Assembly (NCBI GenBank): GCA_004762155.1
Contig: SIHP01000001.1
Span: forward strand, 62,001 to 126,000
From: Flavobacteriaceae bacterium
GTDB lineage: Bacteria; Bacteroidota; Bacteroidia; Flavobacteriales; Flavobacteriaceae
Direction: 5' to 3'
DNA length: 64,000 nucleotides
The translations under genes and the position numbers were made by a program. Shown one piece after another: positions 37,938 to 47,243 of the stretch. The notes under the pieces are model-generated. The model saw only the letters and a list, made by a program, of their open reading frames with translations. It was not told the origin of the DNA and did no database searches. Every line of letters starts with the position of its first letter. The first letter of the stretch is position 1.

Positions 37938-38876
37938 TTAGATCAAACCTCGCCCAATTTTAACCATCTTTTTAGACTCGGTATATTCTTTAGAAATTTT
38001 GTCTAAAACCCCATTTACAAAGTAGCCACTTTTATTTGTTGAATAGTCTTTAGCTACTTCAATATATTCATTAATAGTTACTCTACTTGGTATTGAAGGA
38101 AAATGTAAAAACTCTGTAATTCCCATTTTTATTAAAATCATATCAATATCAGCTATTCTATCAGCTTCCCAATTAGGTGTTTTTTCATGAATATCTTCTT
38201 CATATTTATGATGATGTAACATTGTTTTATTAAACAAGTCAGAGACAAACTCTTTATCATCATTGTCTTTATACAACCCTCCTAAAACAAAAGGATTCTT
38301 AGGACTTTGTTTATTTAAAGACTTAACAACCCATGTATTAACAAAAGGAATATCATCCACCCAAGAAATCATTTTATCTTCATAATAGTCATATAACTTA
38401 TCATTAGTTGCTATAATCTCTTTATAAAAGTTAACTACAAAATCTCTATCTGAATTATATGACTCTTCAGATGAAGCCATATACTCTTTATATATTTCAT
38501 GACTTTGTAACTCTTCCCAAATTATCTTTACATATTCTGTATCTATCTCCCAATTTTTAAGATTATTAAGCTCTACATACCCCTCTAAACTAACACTTTG
38601 TCTTAGCTGGTTGATAAACTTATTATCTAAAAACTTAATATTTGGTTGTAAATCTTCTTTAGTTGCTAGGATTTTCTTTTTAGATAATTCCATTTTCTTG
38701 TGAGCTAGCTTCTGTACCTCTATCAGTAATTGCAAATTAAGCGCATACAAATCTGACATTTTTTGAATACTATGCTTCAAGAACTTTAATTCTCTAGCCA
38801 AGTCATTACTATTTGATTGCTGCATTGCATATACAGACTGCATTACTTTAACACGAATATGTCTTCTATTAACCAT
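37938..38876 (-). CDS. nusB: Transcription antitermination factor NusB (long Bacteroidota form)
   Basis: 312 residues, the usual size in this phylum, about twice that of E. coli. N-terminus MVNRRHIRVKVMQSVYAMQQS and the C-terminal NusB fold with IADIDMILIKMGITEFLHFP, then SRVTINEYIEVAKDYS and NGVLDKI are conserved; the middle is lineage-specific. NusB acts with NusE at boxA sites in rRNA transcription. A terminator precedes it. Confidence 0.93.
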   Translation of the reverse strand: MVNRRHIRVKVMQSVYAMQQSNSNDLARELKFLKHSIQKMSDLYALNLQLLIEVQKLAHKKMELSKKKILATKEDLQPNIKFLDNKFINQLRQSVSLEGYVELNNLKNWEIDTEYVKIIWEELQSHEIYKEYMASSEESYNSDRDFVVNFYKEIIATNDKLYDYYEDKMISWVDDIPFVNTWVVKSLNKQSPKNPFVLGGLYKDNDDKEFVSDLFNKTMLHHHKYEEDIHEKTPNWEADRIADIDMILIKMGITEFLHFPSIPSRVTINEYIEVAKDYSTNKSGYFVNGVLDKISKEYTESKKMVKIGRGLI

Positions 38877-38888
38877 TTTAAAGAACCT

Positions 38889-38925
38889 TAAAAAAAAGAG
38901 CGGTAGATTAATTTCTATCGCTCTG
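38889..38925 (-). terminator. Terminator downstream of the leucine dehydrogenase gene
   Basis: Minus strand AGAGCGATAGA pairs with TCTACCGCTCT (one G-T pair), followed by a run of Ts. It separates the dehydrogenase gene from nusB. Confidence 0.8.
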
Positions 38926-38963
38926 CAAAAATATAATTTTTATTTTTTTTTCTACTTATTTTA

Positions 38964-40052
38964 TTATTTTTTTACTGCATTAATTCTTGCTTGGGCAATA
39001 TTAAAAGCAGCTTGGTGTGTTGTAAGGTTTTCTTTACCTGATAAAGTTAAGATTTCTAACGTTGTATTGTATATATTTTCAGTTTTACGCATAATATCTT
39101 CTCGATTACCACCATCTAGTTCTGAATATACATTTATTATACCTCCTGCATTAATTAAAAAATCTGGTGCATACACAATACCTTTCTTCTTTAACAACTC
39201 TCCATGCTTAAGTTCATTAGCTAATTGATTGTTTGCTGCACCTGCAATTACTTGAGCTTTTAACTTGCTAATTGAATTATCATTAATTGTTGCACCTAAA
39301 GCACATGGAGCATAAATATCTACATCTAAACCATAAACGTCATCTCCTAAAACAACATTTGCATTATATTTTTTACTTAACTCTTCTAAACGAGCTTCAT
39401 TGATATCATTTAAAACAACTTGTGCTCCTTCATCAGTAATATACTTTACTAAAGTTTCTCCAACATGACCAACACCTTGAACTAATACTTTTTTACCAGC
39501 TAACTTATTCGTACCAAATTTAAATTCTGCTGCTGCTTTCATTCCCATATAAACTCCGTAAGCTGTAACTGGCGATGGATTCCCTGCACCACCTATAGCT
39601 TCTGAAACTCCTGTTACGTGAGGTGTTACCTCTCTAACAATATCCATATCTCTTGTTTCCATACCAACATCTTCTGCTGTAATATACCTTCCACTTAAAG
39701 AATCTACAAATTGACCAAACCTACGCATTAAAGCATCATTCTTTTGCGTCTTTGCATCTCCAATAATAACTGCTTTTCCACCACCTAAATTTAAACCAGT
39801 AATTGCAGCTTTATATGTCATTCCTCTTGACAAACGTAACACATCATTTAATGCATCCCACTCATTTTTATATTGCCACATTCTTGTACCTCCTAATGCA
39901 GGGCCTAAAGCTGTATTATGAATACCAATAATTGCTTTTAATCCTGTATCTTCGTCATTGCAAAAAACGATTTGTTCATGATTATCGAAAGATAATTGTC
40001 CAAAAACAGGATCGTTTTTAAGGTCTTTACTGTTTATGATTTCAGATGTCAT
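38964..40052 (-). CDS. Glu/Leu/Phe/Val dehydrogenase (leucine dehydrogenase type)
   Basis: 362 residues. Catalytic stretch GLNLGGGKAVIIGDAKTQK with the substrate-binding Lys, AEDVGMETRDMDIV, PSPVTAYGVYMGMKAAAEF, and NAD-binding VQGVGHVGETLVKYI. Oxidative deamination of a branched-chain amino acid with NAD is expected. Divergent from the ABC exporter gene. Confidence 0.92.
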   Translation of the reverse strand: MTSEIINSKDLKNDPVFGQLSFDNHEQIVFCNDEDTGLKAIIGIHNTALGPALGGTRMWQYKNEWDALNDVLRLSRGMTYKAAITGLNLGGGKAVIIGDAKTQKNDALMRRFGQFVDSLSGRYITAEDVGMETRDMDIVREVTPHVTGVSEAIGGAGNPSPVTAYGVYMGMKAAAEFKFGTNKLAGKKVLVQGVGHVGETLVKYITDEGAQVVLNDINEARLEELSKKYNANVVLGDDVYGLDVDIYAPCALGATINDNSISKLKAQVIAGAANNQLANELKHGELLKKKGIVYAPDFLINAGGIINVYSELDGGNREDIMRKTENIYNTTLEILTLSGKENLTTHQAAFNIAQARINAVKK

Positions 40053-40237
40053 AAGTTATATGTTTTTTAAAGTTAAAACTTTGTATTTTTAGAAAAAAAA
40101 TACAATCCAAAAATAACGATTACATAAAAAACAGCCAAAAAAAGACAACAGAATTAAATTATTTTTAACAAACAAAGGAGTTTTAACTCATAACCGTAAT
40201 AAAAAAGGTTTTTTATTACTTAAAAGAAGGTTTTAAT

Positions 40238-41992
40238 TTGAAAGCATTACAATATTTAAACAAATATTTTTCAAAATATAAGTGGCGATTACTCTTAGGA
40301 TTACTTATTACAGTATTTTCTAAGCTATTAGCATTAAGAGTTCCAAGAATTATTAGCAATTCTTTAAATGCTGTTGAAGAGTATATAAATGGAGATGTTA
40401 CAGAGATAGCAAATGTAAAACAAACATTACTCTATAACATTCTAATTATTTTAGGTCTTACTATACTTGCTGGTATTTTAACTTTTTTTATGAGACAACT
40501 TATTATTGTTACCTCTCGTTTAATTGAGTTTGACTTAAAAAATGAAATTTATCAGCAATATCAAAAACTATCTATTGACTTTTATAAAAACAATAGAACT
40601 GGTGATTTGATGAATAGAATTTCTGAAGATGTTTCTAAAGTACGTATGTATTTTGGTCCAGCAATTATGTACTCTGTAAATACTATTGTACTTTTTGTTG
40701 TTGGTTTTACTCAAATGATAAAAATCGATTATAAGCTTACTCTTTATACTTTATTGCCCTTTCCTGTTTTGTCTATTTCTATATTTTACCTAAGCAAACA
40801 AATCAACAAAAAAACAACTATTGCACAAAAATTCTTATCGAAATTAACAACCTATAATCAAGAATTTTTCTCAGGTATTAACGTTGTTAAATCTTATGCT
40901 ACAGAAAAAACTGTTATTGCTGGTTTTGATAGTTTAGCTGAAGAAGCTAAAGAAAAAAACATTGATTTATCTAAAATACAGGCTTTGTTTTTCCCACTAA
41001 TGATATTACTTATAGGTATTAGTAATATTATTGTTTTATACATTGGAGGAAGACAATATATAGCTGGCGAAATAAAAATTGGAGTTATTGCGGAGTTTAT
41101 TTTATATGTGAATATTCTTACCTGGCCAGTAGCTATGGTTGGCTGGATAACTTCTATTATTCAACAAGCAGAAGCTTCACAAAAACGTATTAATGAGTTT
41201 TTAAAACAAGATCCTGAAATTAAAAACAGTAACAACTCCAATACCAAAATTAAAGGTAATATTGAATTTAAAAATGTATCATTAACATATAATGATACAA
41301 ACATAACTGCTTTAAAAAACATAAGCTTTACTGTAAAATCAGGAGAAACCATAGCTATACTAGGAAAAACAGGGTCTGGAAAAACATCTATAATTAATCT
41401 AATCGCTCGTTTATATGACAGTACTGAAGGAGCTATTTTAATTGATCAAAAACAAATAAAAGAAATCAACTTGTATGATCTAAGAAATCAAATTGGTTTT
41501 GTACCTCAAGATCCTTTTTTATTTTCTGACACTATTGAAAACAATATTAAATTCGGTAAACAAGACGCTACAGAAGAAGAAATAATTGAAGCTGCTAAAA
41601 ATGCAGTAATACACAGCAACATCTCTGAATTTAAAAACGGCTACAAAACTATTCTTGGTGAACGAGGAGTTACATTATCTGGTGGACAAAAACAAAGAAC
41701 TTCAATTGCCAGAGCTATTATTAAAAACCCAGAAATTTTAATTTTTGATGATTGCTTATCTGCTGTTGATACTGAAACTGAAGAAAACATTTTAGCAAAC
41801 TTAAATCGCATCTCTAAAAACAAGACTACTTTTATTATTAGTCATAGAATTTCATCAGCAAAAAATGCTGATAAAATAATAATAATTAATGAAGGAGAAA
41901 TAATCCAACAAGGAACTCATAATCAATTAATAAAAAAAGAAGGATACTATAAAGACCTATATCAACAACAACTTTTGGAAAAAGAAATCTAA
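40238..41992 (+). CDS. ABC exporter, fused permease-ATPase (MdlA/MsbA-like)
   Basis: 584 residues from a TTG start (MKALQYLNKYFSKYKWRLL). Six-helix type IV exporter domain (1-320), then an ATPase with Walker A GKTGSGKTS, Q-loop FVPQDPF, signature LSGGQKQR and Walker B ILIFDDCLSAVDT. The catalytic Glu that normally follows Walker B is Asp here (FDD), as in one half of heterodimeric exporters such as MdlA. There is no C39 peptidase domain. Substrate unknown. Followed by the DUF3276 gene. Confidence 0.92.
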   Translation: MKALQYLNKYFSKYKWRLLLGLLITVFSKLLALRVPRIISNSLNAVEEYINGDVTEIANVKQTLLYNILIILGLTILAGILTFFMRQLIIVTSRLIEFDLKNEIYQQYQKLSIDFYKNNRTGDLMNRISEDVSKVRMYFGPAIMYSVNTIVLFVVGFTQMIKIDYKLTLYTLLPFPVLSISIFYLSKQINKKTTIAQKFLSKLTTYNQEFFSGINVVKSYATEKTVIAGFDSLAEEAKEKNIDLSKIQALFFPLMILLIGISNIIVLYIGGRQYIAGEIKIGVIAEFILYVNILTWPVAMVGWITSIIQQAEASQKRINEFLKQDPEIKNSNNSNTKIKGNIEFKNVSLTYNDTNITALKNISFTVKSGETIAILGKTGSGKTSIINLIARLYDSTEGAILIDQKQIKEINLYDLRNQIGFVPQDPFLFSDTIENNIKFGKQDATEEEIIEAAKNAVIHSNISEFKNGYKTILGERGVTLSGGQKQRTSIARAIIKNPEILIFDDCLSAVDTETEENILANLNRISKNKTTFIISHRISSAKNADKIIIINEGEIIQQGTHNQLIKKEGYYKDLYQQQLLEKEI

Positions 41993-42078
41993 GCGAAACC
42001 ATTGCCAATTCAAATATTTTGTTAGATTTGTTGAGGATATTAATATAACTAACTAGTATTTTATTTAAGAATTGAATT

Positions 42079-42435
42079 ATGAATGATAAACTTGAACAAG
42101 AAGAAATCTTTTCACAGGTTTTAAGAGCAGGAAGAAGAACTTATTTTTTTGATGTTAGATCAACAAAAGCAGATGATTACTATTTAACAGTAACAGAAAG
42201 TAAAAAGTTCACCCATGATGACGGTTCTTTCCATTATCAAAAGCACAAAATATACTTATACAAAGAAGATTTTTCTGATTTTAAGGAAATGTTAGCAAAT
42301 GCTACTGATTATATCTTAAACGAAAAAGGAAGTGAAGTAATAAGTGAAAGACATCAAAAAGATTACAAAAAAGAAGAAACAGCTCAAGAACCTGTTACAG
42401 GTAACTTTACAGATGTTTCTTTTGATGACATTTAA
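42079..42435 (+). CDS. DUF3276 / PUR-domain nucleic-acid-binding protein
   Basis: 118 residues. The core RRTYFFDVRSTKADDYYLTVTESKK, split across GRRTYFFDVR and the tail of KHKIYLYKEDFSDF, is that of the bacterial PurA-like DUF3276 family, single-domain PUR repeats that bind ssDNA and RNA. Very widespread in Bacteroidota. An acidic disordered tail follows residue 95. It lies 86 bases after the ABC exporter gene. Confidence 0.9.
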   Translation: MNDKLEQEEIFSQVLRAGRRTYFFDVRSTKADDYYLTVTESKKFTHDDGSFHYQKHKIYLYKEDFSDFKEMLANATDYILNEKGSEVISERHQKDYKKEETAQEPVTGNFTDVSFDDI

Positions 42436-42464
42436 ACACAATAATTAATTCAAATATATTTACC

Positions 42465-42503
42465 AAAAAAACTGTCAATTCATTATTTATTGATGGTTTT
42501 TTT
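42465..42503 (+). terminator. Terminator between DUF3276 and menF genes
   Basis: AAAAAAACTGTCAAT pairs with ATTGATGGTTTTTTT with two wobble or mismatch positions, T-runs on both strands; it can serve both convergent genes. Confidence 0.65.
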
Positions 42504-42514
42504 ATTGTTTACTA

Positions 42515-43546
42515 TTATAATACTCTTTTCATTGTTTGTGATTTAACTACAGTTTCTTTCCATTCTTTTTTTGGATTACTGTCTTTTGTTATTCCTCCTC
42601 CAACATAAACATTAATTGCATCTCCATCAACTTCCATACAACGGAGATTCACATATAACTCAGAATTAGGTAAATTCAATTCACCTAAAAATCCAGTATA
42701 AAAACTCCTATTATAACACTCGTTCTTTAAAATAAACTCTTTTGAATCCTTTTTAGGAAAACCACAAACAGCAGGTGTTGGATGTAAAATAGTTATTAGA
42801 GAAAGATCATCATTAGCAAATTCTCCCGTTATTTCTGTTCTAAGATGCACTAAATTTCCTGCTTTTATTGTTTTTACTTTTGATGCGCTTACTGATGTAC
42901 AAACTGGTTTTAATTTTTCTAAAACATAATCTGTTACCAGTTGTTGTTCATAAATTTCTTTTGGCTCCCAAACAACATCCAAACTGCCTTTATAAACCTG
43001 AGTTCCTGCCAAAGACATTGTTTTAAAAGTATTTCCTTCAATCTTAACCAAAGTTTCTGGAGTTGCACCAAGCCAAAGTCCTACTTTTGGATGAAACCAA
43101 ACATATACAAAAGCCTTTGAATATATTTGCAGTAATTTTTGAAACAACAATACTACATCTATATCTGTTTTATCTATTATCTCTTTCCTAGATAATACAA
43201 CTTTTTTAAATTGATCCTTTTCAATTGCTTTAATCCCTTTTTTAATTAAAGCTACGTGGTTTTCTTCTGAAAAATCATCCGAAGGCAAATCAGAATTTAA
43301 AGATTCTTTATTATCTAAAGACAAAACTTCTTGATAGGTTTCTGAATACGCATAAGGAATTAAAACAGCACCTTCTCTATCATCAAAAGGAGCAAAAATA
43401 AATCCACTTTCATTAAAATCCTTTGCCAAATGCAATTCATCATCTACCTGAAAAAAACCAAAAACCTTATCTGAATTTGGTTTATTATAAACAACAAAAG
43501 GTAAATTAGTTTCTAATGCTGTTGTTATTTTATTTAATATCTTCAA
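42515..43546 (-). CDS. menF: Isochorismate synthase (chorismate-binding enzyme)
   Basis: 343 residues. Chorismate-utilising fold with KVVLSRKEII, WFHPKVGLWLGATPETLVK, MSLAGTQ, HPTPAVCGFPK and the closing VYVGGGITKDSNPKKEWKET. Isochorismate is the entry point to menaquinone, the respiratory quinone of the phylum, and also to catecholate siderophores. The neighbouring hotdog thioesterase favours menaquinone. It overlaps the alpha/beta hydrolase gene by 4 bases, so they are co-translated. Confidence 0.9.
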   Translation of the reverse strand: MKILNKITTALETNLPFVVYNKPNSDKVFGFFQVDDELHLAKDFNESGFIFAPFDDREGAVLIPYAYSETYQEVLSLDNKESLNSDLPSDDFSEENHVALIKKGIKAIEKDQFKKVVLSRKEIIDKTDIDVVLLFQKLLQIYSKAFVYVWFHPKVGLWLGATPETLVKIEGNTFKTMSLAGTQVYKGSLDVVWEPKEIYEQQLVTDYVLEKLKPVCTSVSASKVKTIKAGNLVHLRTEITGEFANDDLSLITILHPTPAVCGFPKKDSKEFILKNECYNRSFYTGFLGELNLPNSELYVNLRCMEVDGDAINVYVGGGITKDSNPKKEWKETVVKSQTMKRVL

Positions 43547-44388
43547 TCTAAAATTGTTAATAGTTCTTGTTTAATAGTTTTAAAATCAGACCAAACTAAA
43601 TCGTGCCCTGCTTCTTTAATTGAAATCAACTTAAATGCATCCTTAGAAAACACACTTTTAAGTTGTGTTGAATTATCATAAGGAACAATCCAATCGTTTT
43701 CTCCATGAAAAACAACAACTTCATTTGGTGTATTTTGCCAATTTATTTCAAAATTTTCAAGATCTTTTTTATGTGACATTTTTTCTTTGGACGCTTGTTT
43801 CCAAACATAAGGTACTAACCAACGTGTTAGTTTCCATTTATATAAATTTAACATCCAAGGAATTGGTTCTATTTTACTATATAGTGCTGGAGCTAATAAA
43901 ACTATCTTTTTTACTTTTTGTTTAAAAGCTAAAGCTATTGGCCCTCCATAAGAATACCCAGCGATTACTAAATTATTTTTCTTTATATTTTTTATTACAT
44001 CTTTAAATAACTCCCTTTCAAAAGCAATGCTTTCTTGTGTAGAATTTTTATCTCTGTAATTATAGCCAATTCTATCATAAGCAATCATGTTTGTTTTGTT
44101 TTGCAACAAGCTATCACTTAAATATTTTGAAAAATTAGACAGTGAACCTACAGTACCGTGAATAAAAACAATAGTTGGCAAAGTGGTGTCTTTTAGTATA
44201 CTTATTTTACGATAAGTAAAATCTTTAAACTTTTGATGAGTTAATACTGGTTTTATAGCACTTTCTGAAAACTCTTTTAAAACTTCTTTGTCTGATTTTG
44301 GTGCCGTATACTTTACAAAAAGAATATACACTATTACAAAAGCAACAAAAAGCAGTAAGGAAATAACCTTTAGAATTCTCTTAATCAT
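43543..44388 (-). CDS. Membrane-anchored alpha/beta hydrolase
   Basis: 281 residues with an N-terminal membrane helix (6-26). Alpha/beta hydrolase features: VFIHGTVGS oxyanion region, nucleophile elbow in VIAGYSYGGPIAL, the acidic residue in VVFHGENDWIVP, and His in IKEAGHDLVW. Sits between menF and a hotdog thioesterase in a tight minus-strand run, but it is not recognisably MenH and the membrane anchor argues against it. Substrate unknown. Confidence 0.85.
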   Translation of the reverse strand: MIKRILKVISLLLFVAFVIVYILFVKYTAPKSDKEVLKEFSESAIKPVLTHQKFKDFTYRKISILKDTTLPTIVFIHGTVGSLSNFSKYLSDSLLQNKTNMIAYDRIGYNYRDKNSTQESIAFERELFKDVIKNIKKNNLVIAGYSYGGPIALAFKQKVKKIVLLAPALYSKIEPIPWMLNLYKWKLTRWLVPYVWKQASKEKMSHKKDLENFEINWQNTPNEVVVFHGENDWIVPYDNSTQLKSVFSKDAFKLISIKEAGHDLVWSDFKTIKQELLTILD

Positions 44389-44389
44389 T

Positions 44390-44809
44390 CTAGTTTTTTT
44401 TATCTAAAATAATATTGGTTATTTTACATAAAGAAATTAAATTATCTTCTTCATCTACTACTTTTACTTCCCATAAATGAGTAGTTCTACCTTTATGTAT
44501 TTGACGAGCTGTAGCATAAACTTCTCCTTTTTTTTTACTTTTTAAATGATTAATACTTAATTCTAAACCTTTTACAATTTTTGTAGCTGTATCAACAAAT
44601 AAAACAGATGCTGAACTTCCAACAGTTTCAGCTAAAGCAGCAGTTGCTCCACCATGTAATATCCCATATGGTTGATGCACTTTAGTGTTTACTGGCATTT
44701 TTGCTGTTAAAAAATCATTTCCTACATCAACAAACTCTATACTTAGTGTTTCCATTAATGTATTTTTGTTGTAACTATTTAGTTTATTGAGCGTTTCAAT
44801 TTTATTCAT
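44390..44809 (-). CDS. Hotdog-fold thioesterase (PaaI / DHNA-CoA thioesterase type)
   Basis: 139 residues, one hotdog fold. The motif HQPYGILHGGATAALAETVGS carries the HGG loop and catalytic Glu of the type seen in MenI and PaaI. Being next to menF it is a good candidate for the 1,4-dihydroxy-2-naphthoyl-CoA thioesterase of menaquinone synthesis; this is inference. First gene of the three-gene run, one base from the hydrolase gene. Confidence 0.88.
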   Translation of the reverse strand: MNKIETLNKLNSYNKNTLMETLSIEFVDVGNDFLTAKMPVNTKVHQPYGILHGGATAALAETVGSSASVLFVDTATKIVKGLELSINHLKSKKKGEVYATARQIHKGRTTHLWEVKVVDEEDNLISLCKITNIILDKKN

Positions 44810-44850
44810 TAGAAGTAATTTTCAATGGTAAAAATACATAATATTTATCG

Positions 44851-44858
44851 TATTTTTG
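44851..44858 (+). promoter_or_regulatory. Probable -7 box of the pRiA4b ORF-3-like gene
   Basis: TATTTTTG matches TAnnTTTG and lies 22 bases before the ATG at 44880. It also covers the TTG at 44856, which argues against translation starting there. Confidence 0.4.
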
Positions 44859-44879
44859 CCTACACAAAAAAATCAAAAA

Positions 44880-45368
44880 ATGTATAAAGTACGTGTAATT
44901 TTAGATACTCAAGAAGATGTTATTAGAACATTAGTTGTTGATGAAAAACAATCTCTTGAGAACTTACATTTTACTATTTCTAAAGCGTTTAACTTCGACG
45001 GACAAGAAATGGCGTCTTTTTATAGAACTGATAATGAATGGATTCAAGGTGAAGAAATTCCTTTATTTAATATGGCGGAAGCAGGTGAAGGTATTTCTAT
45101 GGCAACTTGTTTGACTAATGAAACATTACCTGATGTAAATGATAAATTAATTTACGTTTATGATTTTTTACAAATGTGGACTTTTTATGTTGAAGTTGTT
45201 GAAATAACTGACAAAGCAATTACTGAAAGCTCTACTATCTTAAGTGTTGGAGAAATACCAAAGGAAGCTCCAGAAAAAGAGTTTAAAGCAGACAAAACTG
45301 AAGACGATTTTAACGATGAGTTTAACGACTTTGAAAGTTTAGACGATTTTGACTTTGACAACTACTAA
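44880..45368 (+). CDS. Plasmid pRiA4b ORF-3-like family protein
   Basis: 162 residues from ATG 44880 (MYKVRVILDTQEDVIRTLVV). The fold signature is FDGQEMASFYRTDNEWIQGEEIPLF and the later DKLIYVYDFLQMWTFYVEV, of the IS1096 TnpR / pRiA4b ORF-3 family. The C-terminus is strongly acidic and repetitive (DDFNDEFNDFESLDDFDFD). In Bacteroidota it is a stable chromosomal gene; its role is unknown and no transposase is nearby. Confidence 0.85.
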   Translation: MYKVRVILDTQEDVIRTLVVDEKQSLENLHFTISKAFNFDGQEMASFYRTDNEWIQGEEIPLFNMAEAGEGISMATCLTNETLPDVNDKLIYVYDFLQMWTFYVEVVEITDKAITESSTILSVGEIPKEAPEKEFKADKTEDDFNDEFNDFESLDDFDFDNY

Positions 45369-45447
45369 TATTTTTTAATTACCAGAGTGTTGTAACAATT
45401 TGTTATCTTGTTCGTCATATTTATCTAACTGACAAAGAAACTACAAT

Positions 45448-46341
45448 TTGGAAACAATTTTATCTGTTAAAAATCTTGACAAAAAATATGGTCGAGTACA
45501 TGCTGTAAATAATCTTTCTTTTGAAATTACCAAAGGAAATGTTTATGGTATTTTAGGACCTAACGGAAGTGGAAAATCTACCACTCTTGGTATTATTTTA
45601 AATGTTGTAAATAAAAACGCTGGAGAATTCCAATGGTTTGACGGTACATTATCTACACATGAAGCCTTAAAAAAAGTTGGTGCAATTATAGAGCGCCCTA
45701 ACTTTTATCCATATATGACGGCGGTGCAAAATTTAAAATTAATTTGTAAAATTAAAGACGTCTCTTACGATAAAATTGAAGAAAAACTAAAAACTGTTAA
45801 TCTTTACGAGAGGAGAGATAGTAAATTCAAAACCTATTCTTTAGGTATGAAACAACGTTTAGCTATTGCTTCTGCTTTGTTAAATGATCCTGAAATATTA
45901 ATTTTAGATGAACCTACTAACGGGTTAGATCCACAAGGTATTCATGAAATCAGAGGAATCATTCGTAAAATCGCAAAAAATGGGACTACAATTTTATTAG
46001 CCTCTCATTTATTAGACGAAGTAGAAAAAGTATGTAGCCATGTTATAGTTATAAGAAATGGAATTAAATTATATACTGGTAAAGTTGAAACCATGACAGC
46101 CTCTAATGGTTTAGTTGAAGTTATGGTAGATGACAATCAAGATGAGTTAATAAGAGTACTCAGAAACCATTATGATGTTGCAAATATTACTATAAATGAC
46201 AATGTTGTTATTGCACATTTAGAAAGCGAAACTTCTGCAGCTACAATTAATAAATATTTGTTTGAAAATGGCATATCTGTATCTCATTTAGTTATGAGAA
46301 GACCTAGCTTAGAAGAACAATTTTTAGATTTAACAAAATAA
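45448..46341 (+). CDS. ABC transporter ATP-binding protein
   Basis: 297 residues from a TTG start (METILSVKNLDKKYGRVHAV). Walker A GPNGSGKST, signature YSLGMKQR, Walker B ILILDEPTNGLDP, switch His in LLASHLLDEVEKV. C-terminal 80 residues form a small alpha/beta domain as in drug- and lantibiotic-immunity-type ABC-2 ATPases. Operon with the permease 27 bases downstream. Substrate unknown. Confidence 0.92.
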   Translation: METILSVKNLDKKYGRVHAVNNLSFEITKGNVYGILGPNGSGKSTTLGIILNVVNKNAGEFQWFDGTLSTHEALKKVGAIIERPNFYPYMTAVQNLKLICKIKDVSYDKIEEKLKTVNLYERRDSKFKTYSLGMKQRLAIASALLNDPEILILDEPTNGLDPQGIHEIRGIIRKIAKNGTTILLASHLLDEVEKVCSHVIVIRNGIKLYTGKVETMTASNGLVEVMVDDNQDELIRVLRNHYDVANITINDNVVIAHLESETSAATINKYLFENGISVSHLVMRRPSLEEQFLDLTK

Positions 46342-46368
46342 AATCAACCACACTTTAAACAACTTACT

Positions 46369-47202
46369 ATGTTACGTCTTTTAGATATAGAATTTCATAA
46401 AATAATACACAATAGAGCTAGTAGAAACTTATCTATTATCTACTTCTTTTTACTAACTTCAATTGCTTTAGTAGCAACTATAAAGTTTGATATTGGTCCA
46501 ATTAAATTTCATTTAGCAGAACAAGGTATTTTTAATTTCCCATACATTTGGCACTTTAACACCTATGTTGCTGCTTGGCTTAAATTCTTTTTATTATTAG
46601 TTATAGTTTCTATAATTTCAAACGAATATACTCACAAAACCCTCAAACAAAACTTAATCGATGGATTAAGCAAAAAAGAATTTATTTTATCTAAATTCTA
46701 TACAGTCATAGCTTTTTCAGCAATTTCTACAGTCTTTGTATTTATTGTTTCATTAGTTCTAGGCTTAATTTATTCAGACCTTAATGAAATTCATATTATT
46801 TTTTCAAAACTAGAATATATACTTGCTTTTTTTGTAAAACTAGTTGGATTCTTTTCCTTTGGATTATTCTTGGGGATGTTAATTAAAAGATCTGCATTTG
46901 CTATAGCAGCTATGATAGTATGGGTTATTGTTGAACAAATTATCTATGGTGTTTTAGGATGGAAATTTACCTCTTGGGAAATAGCTGAAAGAATAAAAGA
47001 CTTTTTACCTCTTGAAGCAATGCAGAATTTAATTGTAGAACCTGCTACCAAACTAGGTAATGTAAAAACACTTGCAAAACAAATAGATTTAGATGTCTCT
47101 AAAGATTATTCGGTTACTCCTTTAAACGTAATTATTGTACTTACGTGGACTTTCATATTCATTTACCTATCATATAGATTGTTAAAAAAGAGAGATTTGT
47201 AA
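46369..47202 (+). CDS. ABC-2 type permease
   Basis: 277 residues with six membrane helices and a short cytoplasmic N-terminus (MLRLLDIEFHKIIHNRASRN). ANE-containing loop VSIISNEYTHKTLKQNLIDGLSKKEF matches ABC-2 permeases whose partner is a separate ATPase, here the preceding gene. Export or membrane-signal role unknown. The next gene starts 41 bases on with no terminator seen. Confidence 0.9.
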   Translation: MLRLLDIEFHKIIHNRASRNLSIIYFFLLTSIALVATIKFDIGPIKFHLAEQGIFNFPYIWHFNTYVAAWLKFFLLLVIVSIISNEYTHKTLKQNLIDGLSKKEFILSKFYTVIAFSAISTVFVFIVSLVLGLIYSDLNEIHIIFSKLEYILAFFVKLVGFFSFGLFLGMLIKRSAFAIAAMIVWVIVEQIIYGVLGWKFTSWEIAERIKDFLPLEAMQNLIVEPATKLGNVKTLAKQIDLDVSKDYSVTPLNVIIVLTWTFIFIYLSYRLLKKRDL

Positions 47203-47243
47203 GAAGTTTTTGTTAATTTTGAATACACTTTATTTCAATATTA

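Noticed and set aside
40238..41992. ABC exporter as the processing exporter of the GG-leader peptides
   Set aside because: It has no N-terminal C39 peptidase domain and lies 15 kb away among core genes.
44880..45368. Insertion-sequence passenger gene
   Set aside because: The family name includes IS1096 TnpR, but there is no transposase or inverted repeats here, and the gene is a normal chromosomal one in this phylum.
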